Below, one piece after another: positions 35,789-44,858 of a stretch of 64,000 bases of DNA (position 1 is its first letter; every line of letters starts with the position of its first letter). The notes beneath the pieces are model-generated. The model had not been told where the DNA came from and did no database searches. It saw only the letters and a list, made by a program, of their open reading frames with translations. Location: assembly GCF_024611995.1 (NCBI RefSeq), contig NZ_CP102509.1:310001-374000 (forward strand). The letters run 5' to 3'. Source of the DNA: Streptomyces sp. NBC_00162. GTDB taxonomy: Bacteria; Actinomycetota; Actinomycetes; Streptomycetales; Streptomycetaceae. The position numbers and the translations under genes were made by a program.

Positions 35789-36251
35789 AACATCCCCCAG
35801 TGTCGATGATCTTCAAAGGCCATTTCAAGGAGTCATGGCCAATGAAAAAGGCTTCATCCGGCCATCGTTCTCAGCCCGAGCTGCAGCCACCCGCACGGGT
35901 GCAAGTGAATCCCTCAGGCTTCGGACCAGCAGGGGCTCCTGCCGCCCGTACACACCAGTACCGCTTCATCGAAGTTGCCACCCGTGCTGCTCCTGGAGCC
36001 GCCCACCCTGATCGAGCACAACGGAAACCCACCCTGTCACCAGCGCGCTCACCGCGAGAGCGGCCTTACGGATCCACGTCGTGCTGAGCCCCTTCGTTGA
36101 GGTGAGGTGCGCCCCACCTGTCATGGAAACTTATGTGTTCGAATGCGGAATCCCCGTTTCCCTCGGCCTGGTTCTTCGGCCGGAAGGAGAAGACCTCAGT
36201 AGTCTGCCCTGGTGCGGCGAAAAGGTCGTGAGCACTGGGTCCACAACTTCC
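35789..36251. other. Intergenic region containing an I36 signal-peptide remnant
   Basis: 36037-36105 on the minus strand closely matches the 5' end and ribosome-site region of the I36-type gene (34335-34410): it reads WIRKAALAVSALVTG and then decays, with the start codon changed. The rest of the stretch holds no supportable gene. Confidence 0.5.
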
Positions 36252-37247
36252 TTATCGCTGAGCCCACTTGGATGCGTGGGCTTGAAGGGCCTGGTGGCGG
36301 TGGTCCTTGGGTGTGGTGCCGTAGGCGTTGCGATGGGCACGGCTGAAGTCGGCGGCGCGGGGAAACCCCCATCGTGCGGCGATGGCGTGGATGGGCGTGG
36401 TGCGCAGGGCAGGGTCTGCGAGGTCTCGGCGGGCGGCCTCTAAACGTTGGTGGCGTATCTGGGCGGCGACGGTGGCGCCTTCGGCCTGGAAGATTTGGTG
36501 AAGGTAACTGGTGGAGATGTGGTGTGCGACGGCGATGCCGGCTGGAGTCAGTTGCGGGTCGTGCAGGTGTTGGCGGATGAATGCCTGGATGCGCAGGGCA
36601 AGGGCCCGCCGGTGAGTCTCGGGCGGCAGGGATCCGTCCGCGCTGAGGATGTGGGCGAAGAGTGCGGCCACCAGATCGGTCAGGACTGTTCCCAGGCGGG
36701 GTCCATCGCAGGGCTGGTAGGCACTGGTGTCTTTGGATAACTCGGTGAGGAAGTGCGCGAGCAGGCCGCCGATCCCTTCTCGCCCTTCCACCCGGCATCC
36801 GATCAGCCTGCTTGCACCGCCGCGGGGCAGCGGTAGGAGCGCCTTGGGGATCTCAAGACCCACTGTTGTGATCACCTCGCCGCTGGCGTGGATCTCCCAC
36901 GGCCGGGAAGAGTCGTTCCAGTACAGATCGTGCGGACTGTAGTGGACTTCTCGGTTCTTGCCCCAGGTGACAGCCCCGTTCCCGCGCAGCAGCAGAGAGA
37001 GGTGGTACACCTCCGGATCGGACTGGCGGATCAGCTTGGGCGTCCGTCGAAAGACAAGCGGCTGGAACGTAGCCGGCCACACGGACACGGCGCCGAGGTC
37101 CAGCACACGCTGTGTGGCCCGGTAGTCATCGGCATGGTCGCTGCTGAGGTGCATGGGCGCGTGGGTCTGGCCCATGCGCTCCTGCCAGTAGTCGAACCGG
37201 CTCTCAGCAGGCACGTCGACACTTCGGAACATCATTTCGTTCAACAT
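36252..37247 (-). CDS. AraC-family transcriptional regulator
   Basis: 331 aa from ATG at 37247. The N-terminal AraC-binding-like domain (SVDVPAESRFDYWQERMGQT, YHLSLLLRGNGAVTWGKNRE, HDLYWNDSSRPWEIHASGEV) is followed by a linker and a C-terminal double HTH: IQAFIRQHLHDPQLTPAGIA, VAHHISTSYLHQIFQAEGAT, and IHAIAARWGFPRAADFSRAH. The architecture matches Streptomyces AraC-like regulators such as the AdpA-unrelated PF14525 group. Target unknown; no dedicated partner gene is adjacent. Confidence 0.85.
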   Translation of the reverse strand: MLNEMMFRSVDVPAESRFDYWQERMGQTHAPMHLSSDHADDYRATQRVLDLGAVSVWPATFQPLVFRRTPKLIRQSDPEVYHLSLLLRGNGAVTWGKNREVHYSPHDLYWNDSSRPWEIHASGEVITTVGLEIPKALLPLPRGGASRLIGCRVEGREGIGGLLAHFLTELSKDTSAYQPCDGPRLGTVLTDLVAALFAHILSADGSLPPETHRRALALRIQAFIRQHLHDPQLTPAGIAVAHHISTSYLHQIFQAEGATVAAQIRHQRLEAARRDLADPALRTTPIHAIAARWGFPRAADFSRAHRNAYGTTPKDHRHQALQAHASKWAQR

Positions 37248-37339
37248 CTCTACATTCCCGCCCTCTTGAGTCCCTACCGCGCGTACATCGCATTCTCTAC
37301 ATGAATGAGTCCAAGGGGTGTCGTTGCAGTCCGTTGCAG

Positions 37340-37545
37340 TCAGTGATCGTAGGCAGTGAGTGATCGCTTGATGGGCTGTCCAGTTTGGCCGTTGTGCCAG
37401 ATCGCCGCTGTGAGAGCGAGGATCCGGCACAAGACCCGGGCTGACACCCCTGCCGGGCTCTTACCGCCGTGTCGTTCCAGGTTGAGCTGCCCCTTGAAGG
37501 TCTGATTGATCGACTCGATGACCTGCCGCAGCGGTTTGAACAGAT
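37340..37545 (-). pseudogene. C-terminal fragment of an IS982-like transposase
   Basis: Reads LFKPLRQVIESINQTFKGQL, NLERHGGKSPAGVSARVLCR, ILALTAAIWHNGQTGQPIKR and SLTAYDH before the stop at 37340. This is the typical end of actinobacterial IS982-type transposases. The N-terminal part and element ends are missing. Confidence 0.7.
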
Positions 37546-37829
37546 GTGACCCGGCCGGCTCCGCTTCCCCTTGCGGGCCGGCCGCAGCAACTTCAGGCAG
37601 GCCGGATCAAGGACTGCTTGACAACCATGATTGGGAATCAGTCACAGCGGGGCTGTCCCGTCGCAGCGAAGGTTGTGTGGTTCTCTGCCAAAACTGGTCG
37701 ATGGACATTCTCATCTCGAAGGTCGAGCGACCTGACCGGGCAGGGCTCGCAGCGAGGGCGCCACGTGCGGCGTTAACGGTCAGCGACCATGCGGAGCACG
37801 CGAACTTCGTGTTCGCGCCCAGCACCCGC

Positions 37830-37975
37830 AGGGCTTCAACGCCGAAGTCGCCGGCTACGAGACCGGCAGGGGCTCGGTGCAGCTCCCGTATGGGCGCGAG
37901 GCGCCGACCGACGTGCTGCGCCGGATGGTCGCCTCCCGGGTGCCGGAGCACGCCGACGTCGTCCTGTGGATGTAG
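37830..37975 (+). pseudogene. C-terminal fragment of a DUF1801 (iron-chaperone-like) protein
   Basis: About 47 codons: GFNAEVAGYETGRGSVQLPY, GREAPTDVLRRMVASRVPEH, then ADVVLWM and TAG. The GYETGRGSVQLP(Y/L)...P.D.L.RMV pattern is the end of the DUF1801/YdhG fold. The preceding sequence is unrelated. Confidence 0.55.
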
Positions 37976-38008
37976 CCACGGTCCGCGATCGTCGCTTAGC
38001 CTGCCCCG

Positions 38009-39332
38009 ATGCGAACACCGGGGGGACAGCAGAACGTCGGCCGCCGCCAGGCCCTGAAGTTGGCGACCGCTGCGGTGGGCGGGCTCGCCCTCACCACCTT
38101 CGCGTGCGACGTCCTCGGCGGGGCAGCGGAGGAGGCCAAGCCGCCGGCTCGCACGCCGCTGTGGACCTTCGCTCTGCTGGACATGGACGGTATCGGCAAG
38201 GGCCTCGACGACGCTTTGATGCATCACGACGGCATGCTCTACGTCAGGTCGAAGAACGACGGGCTGTACGCAATCGACGCGGCCACCGGGCGAAAGCGCT
38301 GGCGCGCGCCCTTGGCCGGCGTCCTCCCCGGCGCACCGGCCGTGACGTCGGGTGCCGTGTTCGTCGCCACGGACGGCGGCGCCGTGCACGCGATGCGCAC
38401 CGCAGACGGCGAGCAGATGTGGCGCCAGGCCCCGGGAGGCCGCCTTCGTGAGCCCAGTGCGGGGGACGTGTGGACCAGCGGCTCCGTCGCCCTGGTGAGC
38501 TTTCTGCCGTACACCTACGACGGTGATCGTGACCCGCCGCCCAGTGTCCTGTACGCACTCGACACGAGGGACGGGGACCTGCTGTGGCACACCGAAGCCT
38601 CGCTCCTGGAGGTGCGCGACGGCGTCGTGTACGTCAACCCGCCGGACGAGAGCCTGACCGCGCTCGACCCACGCACCGGCGTTGTCCGCTGGTCGGCGCC
38701 GCCGGAGAAGTCGGGGGCCTGTGCACTCTGGACGCCTTCGCCGCGGGGTTGCTCTTCGGGCGCAACGGCAACGTCGGCATCGGCTCGAAGTTGGTGGCGT
38801 ACGACCCGCGCACCGGCGACGTCCGCTGGACCGCAGCAGCGGCGCACGCCTCGGTGCCGGTGGCGCACGGCGACGCCGTCTATATCAGTGCGCCCGGCCG
38901 ACGCCGGCGCGACCAACAGCAGCTGCAGGCCTTCGATGCCACGTCGGGCAAGCGCCGCTGGACCGCGCCCGCTTTCTCGACCACGCTCAACGATAGCCCC
39001 GCCATCGCCGCTGACGAGGACTGCGCGTATCTGAGCTGGAGCGAGGACATCAGCTTCGGCGAGGATCGCACGACGCTGCGAGCGTATGACGCGCGCACCG
39101 GGCGTGAACGCTGGCGAAGTGAGCGCCCTGACTCCTCCTATGCGGCAGACGTGGCCCCCGGAAATCGGCTGTTCATCTGCTACTTGCGGGACTGGTACTG
39201 CTATGACACCAGCACCGGCAAGGCCCTCTGGCGAGTCAGTGCGGGAGAGGGTACCTCGGGCCCCCGCCACTAGCCGCCGACGGGCTGCTGTACTTCGCGA
39301 ACGACGAAGGCGTACACGCCCTCCGCCTCTGA
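38009..39332 (+). pseudogene. PQQ-like beta-propeller lipoprotein with two frameshifts
   Basis: Starts MRTPGGQQNVGRRQALKLAT, a twin-arginine leader with lipobox LTTFAC, so probably membrane-anchored outside. WD-like PQQ repeats follow: GLYAIDAATGRKRWRAPLAG, AVHAMRTADGEQMWR, VLYALDTRDGDLLWHTEASL. A one-base shift in a GGGGG run near 38715 moves to LVAYDPRTGDVRWTA and AYDARTGRERWRSE, and another in a CCCCC run near 39262 to LAADGLLYFANDEGVHALRL and the stop at 39332. About 440 aa if bridged. A TAGCCT box six bases before the ATG suggests a leaderless mRNA. Both indels sit in homopolymers. Confidence 0.75.
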
Positions 39333-39374
39333 CACCCCACCGCTGCCCGCGCTACGCCCACTCATCGACAAACG

Positions 39375-39638
39375 ATGCTGCTGAAAGCGAACGAAGCCAG
39401 CCGGGTGGTGGCTGCGATGGAGGCGTCGGGCCGGCCCGAGGGGCCGGGCGGGTACGTGGTGACGGTGGAGTTCCGCGACACCGCGCAGGCGGATCCGGGC
39501 GGCCGGTCCGCCCGGTCCCTGGTCCGCATCCCGGGCGTGGCGGCGGAACACGCCGAGGTCCCGGGCCAGGTCTGGCCGGTGGCGACGGTGCCGTGGTGCG
39601 GAGTCGCCGACGCGACCTTCACGCCGTCGTCCCGCTGA
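39375..39638 (+). CDS. Small hypothetical protein, 87 aa
   Basis: Starts MLLKANEASRVVAAMEASGR and reads GGYVVTVEFRDTAQADPG and PGQVWPVATVPWCGVADATF. Even codon bias along its length suggests coding, but the ribosome site is poor. No family recognised. Confidence 0.5.
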   Translation: MLLKANEASRVVAAMEASGRPEGPGGYVVTVEFRDTAQADPGGRSARSLVRIPGVAAEHAEVPGQVWPVATVPWCGVADATFTPSSR

Positions 39639-39909
39639 GCCCGGGCTGGGGATCAGCGGGACGACTGGCCGGATCCGGCGCCCTGCACAGGAGCGCCCCC
39701 TACTCCCGGCAGCACCGAGGACTAGATGATTGAGTCCAAGGGCTCGTAGCCGTAGGCCGCCAGCGAGCGGTGACGCATGTCGCTGTCATCGCTCGCCCAG
39801 CGCGTGCAAGGCGTGCCCGTCGTCCTGGCGGTCAGCGGAGAGCCTGCGGCGCATGCTTCAGTAGCTCGGAGGACGTCTCGGTCGGGGCCCGGCTGGGAAA
39901 TGGCCTTGA

Positions 39910-39928
39910 GTCTCCAGTGACTGGAGAC
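39910..39928. promoter_or_regulatory. Perfect palindrome in the MerR-type promoter
   Basis: GTCTCCAGTGACTGGAGAC, 9-bp arms around one base, ending 15 bp before the start codon of the MerR-family gene. TTGAG lies just upstream. The dyad between promoter elements is where MerR-family regulators bind, so autoregulation is likely. Confidence 0.65.
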
Positions 39929-39943
39929 AGCAGAGTGGGGGAC

Positions 39944-40882
39944 ATGGACGTTACGACCCTCTACTCGATCGGGGAGCTTTCCCGGCGGACCGGCTTGGCC
40001 GTGAGGACCATCCGGTTCTACTCCGATTCGGGGGTGGTGGCGCCGACCACCGGAAGCCCCGCCGGCTATCGGCTCTACGATCACGACGCACTGCTTCGTC
40101 TCGAACTCCTCCGCACACTGCGCGAGCTGGGCATGGACCTGGCCACGATTCAACGGGTACTGGACCGCGAGCGCTCGGTGGCGGAAGTCGCCGCGGCGCA
40201 CGCCGATGCCGTGGACATCCAGATCCGGGTGCTGCAACTGCGTCGGAGCGTTCTGCGAGTCGTGGCCGGACGCGGGTCCAGTCCCGAGGAGACCAAGCTC
40301 ATGCACAGGCTCACGCAGTTGTCCGGCGAGGAACGCCGGCGTTTGATCGACGATTTCATGGAAGGCACCTTCAGCACAGTGGATGGCGACCCGGCCGCGG
40401 TGGCCATGGTTCGCGCTGCCACTCCCGACCTCCCCGGTGATCCGTCCGGCGAGCAGGTCGCCGCGTGGGTGGAACTCGCCGAGCTGGTCGGCGACGAGGA
40501 CTTCCGGGCCCGGATGCGCCGGACGGCCACATACCAGGCCTCCGGGCGCACGCCCGGCATCGAGAGCGAGATCGGCGAGGAACTGATGGGGTTCACCCGT
40601 CAGAAGGTGGCCGAGGCCATGGAGTCGGGCATCGACCCGCTCAGCGACAGGGGAGCACCCGTCATCGACGACCTCGTGCACCGCTTCGCCGAGGTGTTCG
40701 CGCGCACCCCTGACACGGAATTCCGGGACTGGATGGCCCAGCGGTTCGAAGAGGCGCACGATCCCCGCGTGGACCGGTACTGGTGGCTGGTGTGGATCGT
40801 CAACGGCTGGCAGGTGGTGCCGAACCTGATCCCGGTGTACCCCTGGCTCATCCAGGCCCTGCGAAATGGTCGCGCCGCATAG
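39944..40882 (+). CDS. MerR-family transcriptional regulator with a long C-terminal domain
   Basis: 312 aa from ATG at 39944 (GGGGG upstream). Residues 5-75 are a canonical MerR winged helix: YSIGELSRRTGLAVRTIRFY, then YDHDALLRLELLRTLRELGM. The coiled coil follows at 75-115. The roughly 190-residue C-terminal part (MEGTFSTVDGDPAAVAMVRA, DWMAQRFEEAHDPRVDRYWW) is helical and probably the ligand-sensing domain, as in TipA-like proteins. It has no adjacent target gene other than itself. Confidence 0.88.
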   Translation: MDVTTLYSIGELSRRTGLAVRTIRFYSDSGVVAPTTGSPAGYRLYDHDALLRLELLRTLRELGMDLATIQRVLDRERSVAEVAAAHADAVDIQIRVLQLRRSVLRVVAGRGSSPEETKLMHRLTQLSGEERRRLIDDFMEGTFSTVDGDPAAVAMVRAATPDLPGDPSGEQVAAWVELAELVGDEDFRARMRRTATYQASGRTPGIESEIGEELMGFTRQKVAEAMESGIDPLSDRGAPVIDDLVHRFAEVFARTPDTEFRDWMAQRFEEAHDPRVDRYWWLVWIVNGWQVVPNLIPVYPWLIQALRNGRAA

Positions 40883-41020
40883 TCACCGCGGTGGGCGCCG
40901 CCCCGGATCCCTGAATGAGCCCAAGGGATCGCCTGCGCACATGAGACGAGGGCGTCCAACGTCGATGTGTGACATGTGCGCGATGCATGTCACCCGGGCT
41001 CAGGGTTCGCATGCGCTATT

Positions 41021-41036
41021 CTGCAACGCGTTGCAG
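41021..41036. promoter_or_regulatory. 16-bp perfect palindrome upstream of the lipoprotein/OmpA operon
   Basis: CTGCAACGCGTTGCAG, ending 23 bp before the start codon. The position overlaps the expected promoter or transcript start, suggesting a repressor operator. The half site GTTGCAG also occurs twice at 37323-37340. Confidence 0.5.
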
Positions 41037-41059
41037 TGGACGGGGAGCGAGGGGGAAGC

Positions 41060-41662
41060 ATGATGGATGAGATACAGGGTTGGACCGGCCTTGGGCACCG
41101 AAGTCGGCATGGATTGGCGCAAGTTGGGGCGAAAGTGGCCGCCGTTGGCCTCGTTGCGGTCGTAACGCTTTCGCTGAGCGGGTGCGGGGGTGGCGACTCG
41201 GGTGGTGCGCCGGACGGCAAGAAGCCGGCCGCCGAAAAGCCGGCCGCCGCAGACCCCAAGGGCATGGGCCTGGAGATGAAGGGCGCTAACGGCGCGGTGC
41301 TCACCATCGACTCCGTGCAGCGGTACGAGGGCGGTGTGGTGACCGTCCGCGGAGAGATGCGCAACGACGGCAAGGTGGCGCTGAACACCGGCCAGTGGAC
41401 CGGCGGCAACGATCTGTCGCTGAAGAACGGCTATTCCTCGTCGGGTGCCTCCCTGGCGGACCTCAAGGGCAAGAAGCGCTATTACCCGCTGCGGGACACC
41501 CAGGGCAACTGCCTGTGCAACCAGTTCCACACGGTCTTCCAGCCCGGCGACACGGCCCCGGTCTTCGTCCAGTTCCCGGCGCCGCCGGAGGGCACCACGG
41601 AGGTCGACTTCGCCATGCCGACCTTCGGCACCGCCCCCGTCAAGATCACGGTCGCCCAGTGA
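41060..41662 (+). CDS. Secreted lipoprotein
   Basis: 200 aa; ATG at 41060 after AGGGGGAAGC. A lipoprotein signal with lipobox LSGC (Cys42), a Lys/Ala/Pro linker, and a beta-rich domain (LTIDSVQRYEGGVVTVRGEM, KRYYPLRDTQGNCLCNQFHT, FAMPTFGTAPVKITVAQ). The layout parallels the lipoprotein at 4335-5009. Its stop overlaps the start of the OmpA-like gene (GTGA), so the two are translated together and probably act together at the cell surface. Confidence 0.8.
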   Translation: MMDEIQGWTGLGHRSRHGLAQVGAKVAAVGLVAVVTLSLSGCGGGDSGGAPDGKKPAAEKPAAADPKGMGLEMKGANGAVLTIDSVQRYEGGVVTVRGEMRNDGKVALNTGQWTGGNDLSLKNGYSSSGASLADLKGKKRYYPLRDTQGNCLCNQFHTVFQPGDTAPVFVQFPAPPEGTTEVDFAMPTFGTAPVKITVAQ

Positions 41663-42300
41663 GGCCGGCGACGACGGCACACACCGCTGCCGCCCGGCTC
41701 GCGGCCTGCGCACTCACCGCCGTATGCCTGACGACTTTCCTCAGTCTGCACGACGCCCCTGCGGCCCGTGCCGACCCCTCCCCCAGCGCCTCGCCCAAGC
41801 CGCCGCCCGTCCCAGTCGATCCGCACGCCAAGGTCCTGGAACTGAAGAAGGGCGCGGAGCTGGCCCCTCCGGTGGTGGTCGACATCCTCTCGGTCTCCGG
41901 AGACCTGTCCGGCGACTCGGGGCGCGAGGAATCGAACGACGACATCAAGCTGACCCTCCAGTCCGAGGTCCTCTTCGCCAAGGACAGCGCGGAGCTGAGC
42001 GGCCACGCCGACGCCCGGATCGCCGAGGTCGCCGAGGAGATCAGGGAGAACGGCCCGCGGAAGGTGACGGTCCACGGCTTCACCGACAACCTGGGGACGT
42101 ACGCCCACGGCAAGACCCTCTCCACGGAGCGTGCCGAGGCCGTACACAAGGCGCTCGCCGCGAAGTTGGGTGCATCCGGGATCGCCTACGAGGTGGTCGG
42201 CAAGAGCGAGGACGACCCCATCGCGGACAACTCCACCGAGGAGGGCCGGAAGAAGAACCGACGGGTGGAGATCTCGTTCGGGCGGGGGACGGAGGACTAG
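41659..42300 (+). CDS. Secreted OmpA/MotB-domain protein
   Basis: 213 aa from a GTG overlapping the upstream stop. The signal peptide (LAACALTAVCLTTFLSLHDA) is followed by a Pro/Ser-rich linker. The OmpA-like peptidoglycan-binding domain spans about 100-210: LTLQSEVLFAKDSAELSGHA, RKVTVHGFTDNLGTYAHGKT, LSTERAEAVHKALAAKL and KKNRRVEISF, with the Asp and Arg that contact diaminopimelate in place. In a monoderm this would tether the protein to the cell wall. Confidence 0.85.
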   Translation: MRPATTAHTAAARLAACALTAVCLTTFLSLHDAPAARADPSPSASPKPPPVPVDPHAKVLELKKGAELAPPVVVDILSVSGDLSGDSGREESNDDIKLTLQSEVLFAKDSAELSGHADARIAEVAEEIRENGPRKVTVHGFTDNLGTYAHGKTLSTERAEAVHKALAAKLGASGIAYEVVGKSEDDPIADNSTEEGRKKNRRVEISFGRGTED

Positions 42301-42355
42301 GGCGCAGTCGGTCGACGGATTGTCCCCGCCCGGGTTTCACCTCAGGACACAAGTG

Positions 42356-42488
42356 TGTCTTGCGGCATTCAGGAGGTCGTCGATCCAGATCCTTGCGGCG
42401 CGGAGGTGGAGGCCGGCGAGGTAGCTCTCGGGCACCTTGTCGTAGCGGGTGGCGATTCCTCGCCAGGCCTTCAGCTTGTGACGGAGGT
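42356..42488 (-). pseudogene. Tail fragment of an IS5-type transposase
   Basis: Reads KLKAWRGIATRYDKVPESYL and AGLHLRAARIWIDDLL on the minus strand, the usual last 40 residues of an IS5-family transposase. The rest is missing; it directly abuts the IS481-type gene. Confidence 0.65.
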
Positions 42489-43422
42489 CTATGACAGTGG
42501 GTTCTGGGCCTTCTGTCGGAGTCGTTCGTGGGGTGTCTGGCCGGTGAGTGCACCGTGCGGGCGATCGTAGTTGTAGTAGTCCTCCCACTCCTGGAGTTTG
42601 GTGTTGAACAGGCTGACGTCGTCGATGACCTGTCCCTCCAGGAGGCGGTAGAACTCTTCGGAGTCGATGCGGTGAGACCGTTCGACCTTGCCGTTCAGCA
42701 GTGGTGTACGGGGCTTGATGCGGGACGTGGCCGATGCCCTGGTCGAGAACGTGCCAGCGGAACGCTGAGCCGAATTCCTGGCCGTTGTCGGTCTGGATCT
42801 ACTCGATGGCGAAGGGTGGCTTGGCCAGGACGTGATCGATGAACTGGATCGCGGTCTTCTGGTCGTTGCGCGGATAGGCGCGCAGGACCCGGAGACGCGT
42901 GCAGTCGTCGATGGCGGTGTACTGGCAGTAGCGCCGCTTGCGGCCTGTCTGGCCCAGGGGCTCGATGAACTTGACGTCCACCTGCAGTTGATGGCCGGGA
43001 CGCTGCTTCTCGTACCGCTTCCAGCGGGTGGAGCGTCGCTTCTTGTGTTGCGAGGCCGGCAGCCGGTTGAGACCGACCTTCTTCAAGATCCGCCAGATGC
43101 CGGACGAGCTGACCTTGACGTCGTGATACCGCTCCACGTACATCGCGATCTTGGCCGGACCGAAGTGATACTGCTGGCGAAGCCAAAGGGTCTTCTCCAC
43201 GACGTCTGACTTCGTGGCATGCGGCGTGTGATGCGGCGCACTGGATCGGTCTTTCAGCCCGTCGAGGCCCTCGGCCTCGTGGCGCCGCAGCCACGTGTAG
43301 TAGCACTGACGGCTGATCCCGTCGTAGCGGCAGGTGGCGGCAACGCTCGCGCTCACTTCCTCCACATGGCGAAGCACCGACAGCCGGCGCTTCGCCCGCC
43401 TCGAGAGCTCGCGTTCAGCCAT
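42489..43422 (-). pseudogene. IS481-family transposase with an in-frame stop and a frameshift
   Basis: The first 207 codons (HTH: LRHVEEVSASVAATCRYDGI; rve core: GHQLQVDVKFIEPLGQTGRK, YTAIDDCTRLRVLRAYPRND) end at a TAG at 42799, immediately before IQTDNGQEFGSAF, the second catalytic Asp block. A shift near 42722 leads to NGKVERSHRIDSEEFYRLLE and YNYDRPHGALTGQTPHERLR and a stop at 42489. Two lesions make it inactive. Confidence 0.8.
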
Positions 43423-43507
43423 ACAGGTCTCGTAGATACGAGAACCCCTGTCAACAACTTGCGTCAGCTTTATACCTAGGCCCGCCGGTCTCGCCCGTCG
43501 GGCCGGT

Positions 43508-44128
43508 TCAGGCGGGCAGGGCGGGCTGCCAGTCCGGGGCGGGGTCCTCGGAGAGCAGGGGGCGCAGGGCGCCGACCGCCGCGCCGATGCAGGTGTCCCG
43601 CAGCTCGGTGCGGGTGCAGGTCTCGCGCGTGAGCCAGTCCACGCACAGCACCTGGACGAACACGAGCCAGGCCTTCAGTGCCGCGGAGACCGCGGCGTGT
43701 GTGCGTGCGTCGGCGAGCGGGAGCACACCGAGCAGGCGCGAGCGCAGGGCGTCGAGTTCGTCCGTCATGATCGTCTGGATGACAGGGTCGCCCGCCAGTA
43801 CCCGGTTCGCGGCCAGGACGGCGTGGCGGTTGGGGATGAAGTAGTCGAGGTGGGCGTCCAGGCCCTGGGTGAGCTGCTCGACGAGCGTGGCGCCGGGGTC
43901 GAACATGGTCGCCTCCAGCAGCCGGTCGCTCGCCTGCTGGTAGACCGCCGCGAAGAGGGCGTGCTTGCTCGGGAAGTGCTGGTAGAGCAGGGCGCGGGAC
44001 ACACCGGCCTGCCGGGCGACGTCCTCCATCAGCACGTCGTCGTACGGCGCGGCGGAGAAGAGCCGGGTGCCGACGGCGAGCAGCTGGGCACGGCGGTCGG
44101 CAGGGGTCAGGCGTCGGCGGGGCGGCAC
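43508..44128 (-). CDS. TetR-family transcriptional regulator
   Basis: 206 aa. The N-terminal HTH (RRAQLLAVGTRLFSAAPYDD, MEDVARQAGVSRALLYQHFP, SKHALFAAVYQQ) is followed by an all-helical ligand domain. It is divergent from the DUF4345 gene, with two related operator-like repeats in the 86-bp gap, so it probably represses both. Confidence 0.9.
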   Translation of the reverse strand: MPPRRRLTPADRRAQLLAVGTRLFSAAPYDDVLMEDVARQAGVSRALLYQHFPSKHALFAAVYQQASDRLLEATMFDPGATLVEQLTQGLDAHLDYFIPNRHAVLAANRVLAGDPVIQTIMTDELDALRSRLLGVLPLADARTHAAVSAALKAWLVFVQVLCVDWLTRETCTRTELRDTCIGAAVGALRPLLSEDPAPDWQPALPA

Positions 44129-44141
44129 ACACCCAGATTAC

Positions 44142-44200
44142 TACTTGACACGCGTCTATCAAAGCGGGTTACCCTGGAGCTACTAGACACACGTCAAGTA
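44142..44200. promoter_or_regulatory. Paired TetR operator candidates
   Basis: TACTTGACACGCGTCTA (44142-44158) and, inverted, CTAGACACACGTCAAGTA (44183-44200) share a (A)CTTGAC-N4-GTCTA core. TTGACA at 44145 could be a -35 element, so binding would block transcription in both directions. Confidence 0.6.
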
Positions 44201-44214
44201 AGTGGGGTGGAGTC

Positions 44215-44652
44215 ATGGCCAAGGCACTCCGGGTGTTCGCATGGGTGATGGGCCTCGCCTGCACGGCGATCGGGCTGTTCCACGTGATCGGCGGCAATGC
44301 CGCGATTCCGGGCGAGGCCGACGCCGGCCCCACTCTGGACAGCCTGGGCCGGTTCTTCGGCGCGATCTTCGCCGGGTACGGGCTGGCCTGGCTGTGGGCT
44401 GCCCGGCAGGACCCCGTCCCGGCGAAGGTGGTGCGGTGGCTCGCGGCGGTGTTCCTGCTGGGCGGCGTGGGGCGGCTGCTGTCCCTGGCGGTGCACGGGT
44501 GGCCGCACTGGTTCCAGGTGGCGCTGACCGTGATCGAGCTGGTCTTCCCGCCAGTCTGGTTCTGGCTGGCGGATGCCGACGAGCGGGCGTCCCGGGAGCG
44601 GCGGACCGCGGGTGCGCCGGCCGCCAGGCCGTCCCTTCCGGATCCTGCCTGA
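44215..44652 (+). CDS. DUF4345 family membrane protein
   Basis: 145 aa, four predicted helices (RVFAWVMGLACTAIGLFHVI, GRFFGAIFAGYGLAWLWAAR, WLAAVFLLGGVGRLLSLAVH, ALTVIELVFPPVWFWLADAD). The RFFGAIFAGYG motif is characteristic. Inner membrane, function unknown, likely under control of the adjacent TetR repressor. GGGGTGGAG precedes the ATG. Confidence 0.8.
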   Translation: MAKALRVFAWVMGLACTAIGLFHVIGGNAAIPGEADAGPTLDSLGRFFGAIFAGYGLAWLWAARQDPVPAKVVRWLAAVFLLGGVGRLLSLAVHGWPHWFQVALTVIELVFPPVWFWLADADERASRERRTAGAPAARPSLPDPA

Positions 44653-44697
44653 CCCGAGCCGCCCGGCACCACACCCGCCACGTTGTGGAGACACCCC

Positions 44698-44729
44698 GGT
44701 GCGGCTACTCCCCGCGGAGTAGCGGCACC
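44698..44729. terminator. 14-bp hairpin after the DUF4345 gene
   Basis: GGTGCGGCTACTCC, loop CCGC, GGAGTAGCGGCACC with one mismatch, 46 bp beyond the stop codon. Confidence 0.65.
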
Positions 44730-44858
44730 ACCTCCCGCCGCGGGACGACCATGGCGCCACCGCAGCGGCATTCTGGCTGTCGCGCACCGGGGTTCCACGC
44801 CCACACCGCCCGCCGGGGTCCCACGCCGAATCCCTTCACCGATGATCCAGGAGATGTC

